Origin: CAYUQT01 sp964596165 | GTDB taxonomy: Bacteria > Planctomycetota > Phycisphaerae > UBA1845 > JAFGLZ01 | Assembly (NCBI GenBank): GCA_964596165.1 | Contig: CAZQTW010000065.1 | Span: 1 to 34,806, forward strand | DNA: 34,806 nt | Direction: 5' to 3' | In this document: positions 7,518-16,505 of the stretch, one piece after another | Layout: the number at the start of each line of letters is the position of its first letter | How positions within the stretch are numbered: the first letter of the stretch is position 1 | Notes under the pieces: model-generated | What the model was told of the DNA's origin: nothing | The model's input: the letters and a program-made list of their open reading frames with translations, nothing else | The model's database searches: none | Translations under genes and position numbers: made by a program

Positions 7518-8432
7518 ATGAGCGACAATGAACTCGCTTTCATCGAGTGGCTTGGACGCGTCAATACCGCATCGACATCCGTCCCGGTGGGGATAGGCGA
7601 CGATTGCGCCGTCTTGCGCGTCGGCGATCAGGAAATCCTGATCACTACGGACATGCTGTTGGACGGGACGCACTTCGACTCGCAGCGGCACACACCCGAG
7701 CAAATCGGCCACAAGTCGATGGCCTGTTCGTTGAGCGATATCGCGGCCATGGCAGGCAGACCGATCGGAGCGGTTGTTGCCGTCGGATTGACGCAGGGAC
7801 GTGGGATTGATTTCGCCGAGCGGATGTTCCGTGGCATGAAGGACGTTGCAGACCGCTTCGCCTGCCCCATCGTCGGCGGCGACACGACGAGTTGGACGGA
7901 GCCGACATCCGTTTGCGTCACGATGCTTGGCCGGTGCCCCGCCGGGAGACGGCCCATCCTCCGAAGCGGCGCCAAGACGGGCGACTCCATCTACGTCACG
8001 GGCACCTTGGGTGGCAGTCTGCTTGGCAGACACATGTGCTTTGAGCCTCGCATCGAACTGGCCGACCGGCTTGCCGGTCGGTACGCCATTCACGCGATGA
8101 TGGACATCAGCGACGGACTGGCGATCGATCTGTGGCGGATCTGCAAGGCTTCCGGAGTCGGAGCGGTACTCGACGAATCGCTGATTGAGAGAGTTGTCAG
8201 TAACGACGCTCGACGGTTGTCGAGCGAAGATGGAATCTCTCCAATCGATCATGCTCTCAACGATGGGGAAGATTTCGAATTGCTCGTGGTCATGTCGCGA
8301 CAGCCCATCACCGAAGAGCTGTCGGACGCGCTGCTTCCCGTCGGAGAGATTATCACATCGGGGTTTCAATTGCGCCGCTCGGACGGCAGACTCTCACCGC
8401 TTGAACCTCGGGGGTATGAACACCCGCTATGA
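7518..8432 (+). CDS. thiL: Thiamine-monophosphate kinase
   Basis: A 304-residue cytoplasmic enzyme that phosphorylates thiamine monophosphate to the coenzyme thiamine pyrophosphate using ATP. The family pattern is clear: 'IGDDCAVL' and 'ITTDMLLDGTHF' near the N-terminus, 'SDIAAMAG', 'GGDTT' in the metal/nucleotide site, 'VTGTLGGS', and 'MDISDGLAIDL' plus 'NDGEDFELLV' in the C-terminal half. Length is normal for ThiL (~310-330). The ATG at 7518 has GGGG six bases upstream. No other thiamine gene is adjacent, and it is not obviously in an operon. Confidence 0.93.
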   Translation: MSDNELAFIEWLGRVNTASTSVPVGIGDDCAVLRVGDQEILITTDMLLDGTHFDSQRHTPEQIGHKSMACSLSDIAAMAGRPIGAVVAVGLTQGRGIDFAERMFRGMKDVADRFACPIVGGDTTSWTEPTSVCVTMLGRCPAGRRPILRSGAKTGDSIYVTGTLGGSLLGRHMCFEPRIELADRLAGRYAIHAMMDISDGLAIDLWRICKASGVGAVLDESLIERVVSNDARRLSSEDGISPIDHALNDGEDFELLVVMSRQPITEELSDALLPVGEIITSGFQLRRSDGRLSPLEPRGYEHPL

Positions 8433-8510
8433 AACGTCACACCGCTGGGAAAGATCTGGGCCGACATCGCTTTCTTCGCTAAGCCTGTCGAAGCGAGCGA
8501 GCCGGAGAGT

Positions 8511-9035
8511 TCATGCGGTCTTCCGCCCCATCCACGGACACTGGCTTCGTTGTGGGCATTCCTTGCAGCCGGCGCCGGTCGAGACCTTCGGCAACACGAT
8601 GAATGAGTTGACGGCAAATGCGGCCATAAGCACGACGAGCCCCCACGAGAAGGACTTGAATGCCAACGGAGTTCCCACCAGGAGCGGAATGAACCAGAGT
8701 GGAACGATCACGGGAATGTGTCTTTTGAACTGGCGGGCGAACAATGAAACGTCGCTTTGTGACCTCAGTCTCGAGGCCACGACGCCGTAGCCGCACGGAC
8801 AACTGCGACGGCCGTAGCTCGGGCAGCAGGGACAGATGAAGACGATGATCCAACAGGCGCCGATGATGCCGTAGGCGACGTAGGCAACCACCGAAAGCCA
8901 GGTCCACGCACGTTGCCCAAGGGCAACGGCCAACACCGCCGCACCGAGCGCGAGCATCAAGGCGTAGGGGATATTGTGGAGCACGACTGCCGCCGTCGAA
9001 TACTCCCGGAATTCACATCGATCGTCGCAAGCCAT
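8511..9035 (-). CDS. Four-helix membrane protein with Cys clusters, unknown function
   Basis: A 174-residue protein with two N-terminal hydrophobic segments (IPYALMLALGAAVLAVALG and VAYVAYGIIGACWIIVFIC) and two more after the middle (VIVPLWFIPLLVG and WGLVVLMAAFAVNSFIVL). Between the pairs lies CPCCPSYGRRSCPCGYG, and near the C-terminus GCKECPQRSQCPWM. The eight or more clustered cysteines suggest metal or Fe-S binding, or disulfides, at the membrane surface. I recall similar uncharacterised 'C-P-x-x-Y-G...C-P-x-G-Y-G' membrane proteins, but cannot name a family. The ATG at 9035 is chosen because the protein character begins there and GGGAGTGGA lies upstream; the frame stays open to 9248. Both flanking genes also run toward lower coordinates or converge on it. 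Confidence 0.7.
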   Translation of the reverse strand: MACDDRCEFREYSTAAVVLHNIPYALMLALGAAVLAVALGQRAWTWLSVVAYVAYGIIGACWIIVFICPCCPSYGRRSCPCGYGVVASRLRSQSDVSLFARQFKRHIPVIVPLWFIPLLVGTPLAFKSFSWGLVVLMAAFAVNSFIVLPKVSTGAGCKECPQRSQCPWMGRKTA

Positions 9036-9118
9036 CGAACGTCCACTCCCGATCGGCTCGGTTCCCGCCCACAGACGGCGGGGACCAGGCAAAGGTGAAC
9101 ACCAAGGGGCGCATTTGC

Positions 9119-10072
9119 CTAATCGCGCCGGCCGATCCGATCCAGCAGGACGGCTACCAGCAGGATAATGCCGACGACGGCCTTTTCCCAATGATCCTCG
9201 ATACCCAAGAAGCTGATGGCCGGCCGGATCATCGCGAGGAGAAGGCACCCCAAGAATGCACCGAGGACGGTCCCCTTGCCGCCCGACAGGCTGGCCCCAC
9301 CCACGATGACGGCCGTAATGACCTTGAGTTCGTCGCCGTCACCGGCATTGGGCGTAGCGGCATCGAGCCTGGCGCAGAAGAGAAGGCCGGCCAAGGCGGC
9401 CATCGTGCCCGACATCACATAGTTGAAGACCTTGACCCGGTTCACGGCGATACCGCTTAGCCAAGCCGCCTGTTCGTTCCCACCAATGTAGTAGTTTTGG
9501 CGGAACCACCGGCTCTTGCGAAGCAGGAGATCGCCCAAGATGACCAGGGCTATGGAAATGACGATCGGCATCTGGATGCCGGCGATCATCCCCTGCCCCA
9601 ACCAGCAGAATCGATCCTCGAAACCGGAGCGTCCGACGCCACCCGAGACGATGTACGTCAGGCCGCGCGCGAGCAACATCGTACCCAGCGTTGTGATGAA
9701 GGGGTTGATACCCAGCCTAGCCACGATAAGGCCATTGGTCAGGCCGACCAGGGCTCCCGCGGCCAGTCCGGCCAGCACGGCAATCGGCCAGGGAACGTGG
9801 ACCGTAGGCCCCTTCATCAGGACCGCCGCGACCATCGCGGCCAGCGCCGAAACCGAGCCCACCGATAGATCGAACCCTCCGGAGACCAGTAGCGTGGTCA
9901 TCGCGCAAGCGATGATCGCATACCCGAACAGATAGAGAAGGATAGTGCTGATCGTCTCCGGTCGCAAAAAGTCCGCATCGTAGATCCACATCGCTAGGCC
10001 GAAGGCGAACACGACGAGAAGAATCCTCAACTCGGCCAAGTGGCTCATTCGTCTCAGCAGGTTTCCCGTCAT
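9119..10072 (-). CDS. Ribose-type sugar ABC transporter permease
   Basis: A 317-residue inner-membrane permease of the RbsC/BPD_transp_2 family. It shows the hallmark 'GGFDLSVGSV' after the early helices, 'GLTNGLIVARLGINPFITTLGTM', 'YYIGGNEQAAWLSGI', and the late 'VGGASLSGGKGTVLGAFLG' loop that contacts the ATPase. Length matches RbsC. It is the last gene of a binding protein-ATPase-permease set on the minus strand, 19 bases after the ATPase stop. ATG 10072 is chosen because upstream codons lack permease character. The substrate is probably a monosaccharide or related compound, but not proven to be ribose. Confidence 0.9.
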   Translation of the reverse strand: MTGNLLRRMSHLAELRILLVVFAFGLAMWIYDADFLRPETISTILLYLFGYAIIACAMTTLLVSGGFDLSVGSVSALAAMVAAVLMKGPTVHVPWPIAVLAGLAAGALVGLTNGLIVARLGINPFITTLGTMLLARGLTYIVSGGVGRSGFEDRFCWLGQGMIAGIQMPIVISIALVILGDLLLRKSRWFRQNYYIGGNEQAAWLSGIAVNRVKVFNYVMSGTMAALAGLLFCARLDAATPNAGDGDELKVITAVIVGGASLSGGKGTVLGAFLGCLLLAMIRPAISFLGIEDHWEKAVVGIILLVAVLLDRIGRRD

Positions 10073-10091
10073 ACCCCGTGCCCCATGACCC

Positions 10092-11600
10092 TCATCGCAC
10101 TGCTCCCAACGCCGCGGCGATGATGGCGTCCTCCGTTGCCTCGGCGCGGCTAAAGCCGGCGACAATCCGTCCGGCTCGCATGACCAGAATCCGGTCGGAC
10201 ATCCCAAGGATCTCCTGCAAGTCGGATGAAATCAGCAGGACCGCCGCCCCACCGGCAGCCAGATCTCGAATGTATCCATAGATCTCCGCTCTCGCCCCGA
10301 CATCCACACCTCGGGTCGGCTCATCCGCGATGAGCACCTTTGGTTCGATACCCACCCATGCGGCCAGCAGGACCTTCTGTTGGTTTCCACCCGAGAGGCG
10401 TCCGACGATCTGATCAACGTCCGGTGTCGCCACGCGGAAGCGTCGACAGGAAGCCTTCGCGTATTCGTCCACGCGGTCATCTCGCATCCATCCGCCGTTA
10501 CCGCTGAATCGGTCCAACCGTGGGGCAACAAGATTCTCCCGGATGCCATGCCGCAGGTAGAGCCCTTGTTCCTTCCGATCCTCCGTCACGTACGCAATGC
10601 CGGCACGAATGGCTTCCCGTGGTGATCGCGGCCGCACCGGGGTGCCGTCGATCAGAATTGTGCCCTCTTCCGCGGGCTCGGCACCGAAGATTGCCCTTCC
10701 GACCTCCGTCCGCCCTGCCCCCACCAGACCGGCCAATCCGACAATCTCGCCGCCGCAGACCGCAAAGCTTATCGCCTCGAAGCCGCCGTGACGGCGCAGG
10801 CCGTTCACGACAAATCGAGGTGTGCCCTGTTCCCGGATCGCCCCCGGGCGGCCGTAAATGTCCGTCAGCTCCCGTCCCACCATCAACGTGACCAGTTCCC
10901 GTTCCGTGAGGCCTTCGGCAGGCCGCGTGACAACATGTCTACCGTCGCGCAAGACGGTCACCCGGTCGGCCAATTCCAGCACCTCCGGCAAATGGTGCGA
11001 GATATAGATGACGGCAACACCTTGCTGCTTCAGCCTTTGAATGAGCGCGAACAGAATGCGAGTTTCTCGCTGTGTCAGCGAACTCGTCGGCTCATCGAGC
11101 AACAACACGCACGGCCCGGACGACAAGGCTTTGAGCAATTCCACCACTTGTCGCTCGGCCATCGAGAGGTGTTCGACGAGCGTGTCGGGATCAAGATCGA
11201 TGTCGAACAGGTTCATAACCTCTCGCGCCCGACGGCGGAGTTCGCCGCCACGGATGAGATTAAGACGGTTGACCGGCTGACGGTTCGCGAAGATGTTTTC
11301 GGCCACCGACAGCGAACCCACGAGACTTAGCTCTTGAAAGACGGCTGCAATTCCGACGGTCGCGGCTTCGTGCGCGGAACGGAGCCGAACCTCGTGTCCC
11401 GACAAGACCAGCGTGCCGGCGTCGGGCTGAAGCACGCCCGCCAGGATGTTAATCAGCGTGCTCTTGCCCGCCCCATTCTCGCCGACCAAGGCGTGGACTT
11501 CGCCGGCATAGATGGTCAGGTCGACATCGTCCAAGGCCTGGACGACGCCGTATCGCTTGCTCAGACCGCGAGCTTGCAGGATCACACCGATGCCGCTCAT
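10092..11600 (-). CDS. Ribose-type sugar ABC transporter ATP-binding protein (two ATPase domains)
   Basis: A 502-residue double ABC ATPase of the RbsA/MglA/XylG type that energises sugar import at the inner face of the membrane. Domain 1 has Walker A GENGAGKST (about residue 40), the signature-like LSMAERQVVELLKAL, Walker B VLLLDEPTSSL and the switch His in YISHH. Domain 2 has the usual degenerate P-loop (GLVGAGRTEVG), but a strong signature LSGGNQQKVLLAAW and LIADEPTRGVDVGA. This asymmetry is normal for the family. The start lies six bases after the binding-protein stop, so the genes are probably co-transcribed. Confidence 0.94.
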   Translation of the reverse strand: MSGIGVILQARGLSKRYGVVQALDDVDLTIYAGEVHALVGENGAGKSTLINILAGVLQPDAGTLVLSGHEVRLRSAHEAATVGIAAVFQELSLVGSLSVAENIFANRQPVNRLNLIRGGELRRRAREVMNLFDIDLDPDTLVEHLSMAERQVVELLKALSSGPCVLLLDEPTSSLTQRETRILFALIQRLKQQGVAVIYISHHLPEVLELADRVTVLRDGRHVVTRPAEGLTERELVTLMVGRELTDIYGRPGAIREQGTPRFVVNGLRRHGGFEAISFAVCGGEIVGLAGLVGAGRTEVGRAIFGAEPAEEGTILIDGTPVRPRSPREAIRAGIAYVTEDRKEQGLYLRHGIRENLVAPRLDRFSGNGGWMRDDRVDEYAKASCRRFRVATPDVDQIVGRLSGGNQQKVLLAAWVGIEPKVLIADEPTRGVDVGARAEIYGYIRDLAAGGAAVLLISSDLQEILGMSDRILVMRAGRIVAGFSRAEATEDAIIAAALGAVR

Positions 11601-11606
11601 AGTCCC

Positions 11607-12584
11607 CTATCGAAGGAAGTACTTGCAGTTGTTCTTGTCCACGACGATCACGCCCGTATCGATCACTTTGGGAACACCCGTGATGCCGGCAGCCACGTTG
11701 TCCGCGGAAATCGGCACATCCAGATGATTTAGCTGATATAGAATCATGGTGGCGTAGATCGGCATGAGTGCCGTCTGCTGGGCGACCGTCGCCTGGATCA
11801 CCCCATCCTGGATGTACTTCAAGACCGAATTGTCACGGTCCATGGCCACGATCTTCACCTTGCCGACTTTCTTAGCCTCCCTGACGGCCGTGGCCGCACC
11901 CGCACCGCCGGCCGCCTCGACACACGCGATCCCCGCCAGATCGTCGTAACGTTGGATCAACAGCGAGGCTATCTGGGTCGCCTTTGCCGGATCGCTTTCC
12001 GTGTTGGCCACTTGGACGATCTCTATCTTGGGATACTTGGCGAGGGCGGCTTTGTAGCCGTCAATTCGTTCGTTCAGGTTGGACTGGCCAAACTTGGTCA
12101 GCAGTGCCACCTTTCCCGTTTGGCCCACCAACTCGGCCAACTTTGAGCCGCCCTGGTAGCCTGCGTTGAAGTTGCCCGTACCGACGAATGCGATTCGCTT
12201 CGACTTCGGGAGATCCGCATCGACGGTCACCACGGGAATGCCCGCCGCCACCGCCTTGTCGACCACCGGCGTGAGCGAATCATCAAAACCCACGACGACG
12301 ATCCCTCCGGGCTTGGCCGCGATGGCCAGTTCGAGTTGATTGACCATCGCCCCCATGTCCCAATCGGACGGCCCCCGATACTCGGTCTTCACCCCCAGAA
12401 GCTCGCCGGCCTTCTTCATACCCAATCTGTGGTCGAAGAAGTATTCGAGATTCCCAAGCATCGACACCTGGATATACACGTCCGGGCGCTTGCCGGCCGA
12501 CCTGGCTGTCGCAGATGCTTTCTGTCGACACCCTGAAAGCACAGCCAGAACGGTCAGGCAGGCCGCCGTGATGCAATACCGCAT
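11607..12584 (-). CDS. Ribose-type sugar ABC transporter substrate-binding lipoprotein
   Basis: A 325-residue periplasmic binding protein of the Peripla_BP_4 (RbsB-like) family. A lipobox LSGC at about residue 21 follows a short hydrophobic signal, so it is probably lipid-anchored. The body shows the RbsB pattern: 'AIAAKPGGIVVVGFDDSLTPVVDKAVAAGIPVVTVDAD', the 'GTGNFNAGYQGGSKLAEL' hinge segment and 'IVAMDRDNSVLKYIQDGVIQATVAQQ'. ATG 12584 has GGAGG seven bases upstream, which settles the start over the upstream in-frame Met at 12623. It heads a three-gene transporter unit without a visible regulator or sugar kinase. Confidence 0.92.
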   Translation of the reverse strand: MRYCITAACLTVLAVLSGCRQKASATARSAGKRPDVYIQVSMLGNLEYFFDHRLGMKKAGELLGVKTEYRGPSDWDMGAMVNQLELAIAAKPGGIVVVGFDDSLTPVVDKAVAAGIPVVTVDADLPKSKRIAFVGTGNFNAGYQGGSKLAELVGQTGKVALLTKFGQSNLNERIDGYKAALAKYPKIEIVQVANTESDPAKATQIASLLIQRYDDLAGIACVEAAGGAGAATAVREAKKVGKVKIVAMDRDNSVLKYIQDGVIQATVAQQTALMPIYATMILYQLNHLDVPISADNVAAGITGVPKVIDTGVIVVDKNNCKYFLR

Positions 12585-12851
12585 GGTCTTTCCTCCACGC
12601 AACTCCACAACAATCCGGCTCAACGTGCTCGCGATCAGCGTATCATCACCAATCGCGTTGAGATGGCAAGTCTGTGCGGGAAAAACGCAATGTGACAGAT
12701 ATCGGGTTCTTGCTACTGAGCGGACGACAAACGTCTCAAGTCCGTCCGCACGGTCCCATCCGGTTCGCGTTTGGCCGCCGCCCCTCTGCCATTCGATACG
12801 CGGAGTGCCAGTCTTGTCAAAGGGCCGGAGGGAGATGTACTATCCGTCACC

Positions 12852-13991
12852 ATGAGGCAGCTTACGGCGAGATGGATAGCTCTCCTCACGATCACGGCAA
12901 TCGCAGTCTACCTGTGCTGGCTGATCATCCAGCCGTTTGTCCAGGTCCTGCTATGGGCGATGGTACTCGCAATTGTCTCCCACCCCCTTCATATCAGATT
13001 GTCTCGGCGAGTGAGAAACCGGGACCTGTGTGCCGTATTGACGACCCTCATCGTGGTTCTGACGGCGCTGACGCCGCTGGTCCTCATCGCCATCAAACTC
13101 GTGGACGAAGCCGCCACCGCCGCGCCCAAGCTGCAGGCCGGCGCCCGAGAACTGCTGAGTCCCGACTCCCCCTATATCCACTGGCTGCGGGAACGGACGG
13201 GCATCGGTCCGCTTTTCGACCCCGAGTTCCTGGCCGAAAGAATCAAGGCGCTGAGTACCGCTGTTGCTTCACGCGCGCTGGGAACAATCGGAAGCATCCT
13301 CGGGGTCGTCATCCAGGGCATCTTCGTCCTCCTAACCGTTTACTACTTGCTCCGCGATGCGGACAAAGTCGTCGCCACGTTGAAGGGTTTCATTCCCATC
13401 GACCAGGAGCAATCGTCCCAGATACTGCAACGCACCAATGAGATCATTTTCGCAAGTCTCTACGGCGTGTTGATGATCGCGGGCCTCCAGGCCATCCTCG
13501 GAGGATTGGCCTTCTGGGTATCGGGCGTCCCATCGCCCATGCTGTGGTCCGTCATGATGTTCTTCCTCTCCATGATACCGATGGCCGGATCGTTCATTGT
13601 GTGGGTTCCGGCGACCATCTGGCTGCTGGCCACCGGTCATTGGATCAAGGCGCTCCTGTTGGCATTGTGGTGTGCCCTGGTTATCGGCATGATGGACAAC
13701 CTGCTTCGGCCAAAGCTGGTGGGCCAACGGACCAGGCTGCATGAATTGGTCGTCTTCTTCTCCGTTCTGGGGGGCCTGCAAGTCTTCGGCGTACTGGGCC
13801 TCGTCGTCGGCCCGGTTGTCATCGCCATTGCGCTGGCCTTGGTCGACGTATTCCGCCAAGCAGGTGGGTGGGACACATCAAGGAAGCCTCCGTCGGTGCC
13901 GGGAGTTGGGGACAAACAAGTCGCAGTCACGACGGAGTCCGAGAAGACCGACGCAACAACCATCAGACAATCCGCCGCAGCGCCCCCATAG
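12852..13991 (+). CDS. AI-2E / PerM family membrane protein
   Basis: A 379-residue polytopic membrane protein. The N-terminal pair of helices (WIALLTITAIAVYLCWLIIQ), a long hydrophilic middle (residues ~70-135), and the late 'LRPKLVGQRTRLHELVVFFSVLGGLQVFG' followed by 'GLVVGPVVIAIALALVDVF' are characteristic of the AI-2E transporter (PF01594) family. Members have been linked to autoinducer export or Na+/H+ antiport, and the substrate cannot be told here. The tail is hydrophilic. ATG 12852 is preferred because it sits just before the first helix; GGAGGGA lies somewhat far upstream. It is divergent from the sugar transporter. Confidence 0.88.
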   Translation: MRQLTARWIALLTITAIAVYLCWLIIQPFVQVLLWAMVLAIVSHPLHIRLSRRVRNRDLCAVLTTLIVVLTALTPLVLIAIKLVDEAATAAPKLQAGARELLSPDSPYIHWLRERTGIGPLFDPEFLAERIKALSTAVASRALGTIGSILGVVIQGIFVLLTVYYLLRDADKVVATLKGFIPIDQEQSSQILQRTNEIIFASLYGVLMIAGLQAILGGLAFWVSGVPSPMLWSVMMFFLSMIPMAGSFIVWVPATIWLLATGHWIKALLLALWCALVIGMMDNLLRPKLVGQRTRLHELVVFFSVLGGLQVFGVLGLVVGPVVIAIALALVDVFRQAGGWDTSRKPPSVPGVGDKQVAVTTESEKTDATTIRQSAAAPP

Positions 13992-14021
13992 CTCGCGATT
14001 TGGCGCTGCATGAAATACCTA

Positions 14022-14750
14022 TCAGGACGACGAATCAACTCTCACCACAGGGAGTTGAACCTCGCCGTATCTGAGGAATCCGGGGACAAAGGGACTGTTG
14101 TAGGCCAGGTACCTCGGGGGCCCCGTCACGCGGACACGACCCGGATTTTTCGCCAGCCACAATCGGAGCTTCTCCAGCGCGGCGGACATGTTGCTTTCGG
14201 TGTAGCTGCCCCGCACGCCAATCGAAAGTACAGTCATCGGAGGCACGTCCTCAACGACGACTCGCGGATCCGACTTATCGGCCCCAACTTGACCCCATGT
14301 AGACACACCATAGAGAAAGGCCATTGACTCGGCCTCCGGGGGATTAGCGGCGCCGCGAGTGAAGCCGGTTCCGACTTCGTTCTGACCTGAGTAGCCAATT
14401 TCAACAGGGGCCGTCATGGGGATATCGTTGCGTTTGATGTGGTTGAACAGGGGGCCGAACATCTCGTTAGTCCCCCTCTTCAAACCGGTTGGTCCCGACT
14501 TCACCCTGGCCACTCGGTAAGTGGGATAGTCCTTGATCATGACCTTGTCGACGGGACCCGGGGGTGGAAATTCCTTGGGCAGCTTCGCTTCCCGGAACAT
14601 GAACGGCTTGGCTAGCTTCGATTGTCCTGAGGCAAGTGGATCGTTTGGAGGCACCGTACCTCCACGGACATACTTGGCCGATGCCAACCCCAAGAAGGTC
14701 GATAGGGTGAGTCCAAAACACACAATTAAGGTACGTTTATGATTTGACAT
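14022..14750 (-). CDS. Exported SOUL heme-binding-family protein
   Basis: A 242-residue protein with a cleavable-looking signal peptide (TLIVCFGLTLSTFLGLASA) and a SOUL/HBP-type domain (PF04832). Visible family motifs are 'NDIPMTAPVEI', 'MAFLYGVSTWGQ' and the C-terminal 'YLAYNSPFVPGFLRYGEVQLPV'. Eukaryotic members bind heme; the role of bacterial exported members is not established. GGGAG lies eight to nine bases before ATG 14750 but only two before the in-frame ATG 14756, so 14750 is the better start. It converges with the AI-2E gene, 30 bases apart. A palindromic element lies upstream at 14825-14853. Confidence 0.8.
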   Translation of the reverse strand: MSNHKRTLIVCFGLTLSTFLGLASAKYVRGGTVPPNDPLASGQSKLAKPFMFREAKLPKEFPPPGPVDKVMIKDYPTYRVARVKSGPTGLKRGTNEMFGPLFNHIKRNDIPMTAPVEIGYSGQNEVGTGFTRGAANPPEAESMAFLYGVSTWGQVGADKSDPRVVVEDVPPMTVLSIGVRGSYTESNMSAALEKLRLWLAKNPGRVRVTGPPRYLAYNSPFVPGFLRYGEVQLPVVRVDSSS

Positions 14751-14824
14751 TCTCATTTCTCCCGTTGCACCGATTGGATAGATGCGGAATAAAGGTCAAA
14801 CCTTGGCACAGACTTCACAATCGC

Positions 14825-14853
14825 CTATTGGCGATCATTATCATTGGCAATAG
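14825..14853 (-). promoter_or_regulatory. Palindromic AT-rich element upstream of the SOUL gene (possible operator)
   Basis: CTATTG and CAATAG form an inverted repeat around an AT-rich core that reads AATGATAATGAT on the minus strand. The repeated N-A-T-n-A-T hexamers resemble the half-units of Fur-type boxes. It lies 75-103 bases upstream of the SOUL start. Calling it a Fur-like operator is speculative. Confidence 0.3.
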
Positions 14854-15161
14854 ACTTCATACCTGAATCACTTGCCCAGCGTCCCGAAATATAGCGCGAT
14901 CGTGATACGGCGATGATTACCGAAGGGCCACGACCAGAAGCCTGGTGAATGGTCGATCGAGACGTAGGCTGTTCATGCGCACGTAGTTGCGGCGAAAGCC
15001 GGAATCTAGCTGAACTCGGTTCCGAGGTGTTTCGATATTGGTGATGCGACGAGATTCTAGTCCAGCGGTCCACGACCGGGTGATGCGATGCCACGCCGGT
15101 CTTGGAGCCATGGTAGCCGCACGATCTCGATGGCACGACGATAGGAATAAAGAGTCTGGCA
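14854..15161. other. Gene-free stretch before the signalling/secretion operon
   Basis: Nothing recognisable as a gene is seen here on either strand; the open frames are arginine- and serine-rich with no family pattern. No convincing sigma70 promoter was found. The promoter of the long plus-strand block starting at 15162 should lie here and may be of another sigma class. AGGAA just upstream of 15162 is the ribosome site. Confidence 0.4.
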
Positions 15162-16505
15162 ATGTCCCAACAGGTCGGCAACCTGCTGCTGATGGTACCC
15201 GTAGCGATCGTGGCCGTTCTGGCTGTGTTCGCCGTGTACCTTGGGCTGCGGAAACGCTATCGACCGCTTCAAGTGATCGGAAGCAATCTGGAGACACTGG
15301 CCGGGAAGATTGAGTCGGACCTTACGGCACTTCAGTTGGAGGACTCGTACGGCCTCGTATCGCAAGGATGGAATCGCCTGATCACCGAGGTTCAGCAGGC
15401 TCGCCGAGAACTGGAGACCCACCAGGTCAGACAGCAGACCTTGGAGACGATTGGTCGCTATCAGTTCAACTGGACGACGGAATTACTGAACAAGATGTCC
15501 CACGGCCTGATGATGGTCGACCAGGACCTGACAGTCACGTTCGTCAACGCCTCCGCGGAACGGCTCTTAGGACAAAACAAGGACGAGCTCTTGCGACGGA
15601 AGATTACCGAGATTTTCGATGAATCCTTGGGGTGTATCGCATCTCCGGCGGGCGCCAATTGGGACAGGAGGTTCGATTTCGACTCCGGCGGACCCTCGGT
15701 ACACATCAAGGCCGTCCGGATTCAGGGACAGGGTGGAGACGGGCAGACTGCTCTCTTCTTGCAAGACATGAGCCAACAGAAGGAAGCGGAACGGGCCCGC
15801 GACCAGTTCCTCTATCACATCACACACGAACTTCGTACCCCGTTGACGAACATCCGGGCATACGCCGAGACGCTTTCCGAGGGTGTCTTGCAGGACAGAG
15901 ATTCGTTACGTGAATGTTACAACGTCATCGTCAGCGAAACCGATCGGCTATCGCGACTCGTCGAAGACATACTGAACGTCTCGCAGTTGGAGGCAGGCTC
16001 GGCTCGCCTTCAGATGGACGAGGTGCAGACCGCCCGGCTGATTCGACAGGTCGTGGAGGACATGCAAGCCGCGGCCGACGAGAAGAACGTTGAATTGATT
16101 CTGTCGCTGCCGCCGAAGGTACCTCGGATTCGAGGCGACAAGGAGCGGCTGGCTGTCGTCTTAACCAACTTGGTCGGCAACGCCATCAAGTACACCCCCA
16201 ACAACGGACAAGTTGAGGTCGGGTGCGTGGAGGAGGGGACTCGAGTGCGAATCACCGTTCGCGACACGGGAATCGGAATCGCGCCGGAAGAGCAGGGAAG
16301 GGTCTTCGACAAGTTCTATCGGGCCAATGACGAACGGGTTGCTCAATTGCCCGGGACGGGATTGGGGCTCGCCATCGCCCGGGAGACCGTTCGATCGCAC
16401 GGGGGAATCATCGAGCTGGAAAGCGAGCCCGGCAAAGGCTCGACGTTCAGCGTTGTTTTGCCCATAGGGAAGACCGCCGCCATCAAGGCGATGGGGGACG
16501 AGTGA
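15162..16505 (+). CDS. Membrane-anchored PAS sensor histidine kinase
   Basis: A 447-residue kinase. One N-terminal helix (LLLMVPVAIVAVLAVFAVYLG, residues 8-28) is followed by a HAMP-like/coiled linker, then a PAS domain (~100-205; 'LLNKMSHGLMMVDQDLTVTF'). The HisKA H-box is ITHELRTPL, with the phospho-accepting His at about residue 222. The HATPase domain has N-box NLVGNAIKYTPN, DTGIGI and GTGLGLAIA. With only a few residues outside the membrane it probably senses a cytoplasmic or membrane signal through PAS. Its stop overlaps the start of the receiver gene by one base (TGATG), so the two form a pair. It is the first gene of the block. Confidence 0.93.
   Translation: MSQQVGNLLLMVPVAIVAVLAVFAVYLGLRKRYRPLQVIGSNLETLAGKIESDLTALQLEDSYGLVSQGWNRLITEVQQARRELETHQVRQQTLETIGRYQFNWTTELLNKMSHGLMMVDQDLTVTFVNASAERLLGQNKDELLRRKITEIFDESLGCIASPAGANWDRRFDFDSGGPSVHIKAVRIQGQGGDGQTALFLQDMSQQKEAERARDQFLYHITHELRTPLTNIRAYAETLSEGVLQDRDSLRECYNVIVSETDRLSRLVEDILNVSQLEAGSARLQMDEVQTARLIRQVVEDMQAAADEKNVELILSLPPKVPRIRGDKERLAVVLTNLVGNAIKYTPNNGQVEVGCVEEGTRVRITVRDTGIGIAPEEQGRVFDKFYRANDERVAQLPGTGLGLAIARETVRSHGGIIELESEPGKGSTFSVVLPIGKTAAIKAMGDE

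Noticed and set aside
14825..15181. 118-residue minus-strand frame in the gap before the kinase gene
   Set aside because: Ser/Arg-rich, no family pattern, and it contains the palindromic element.
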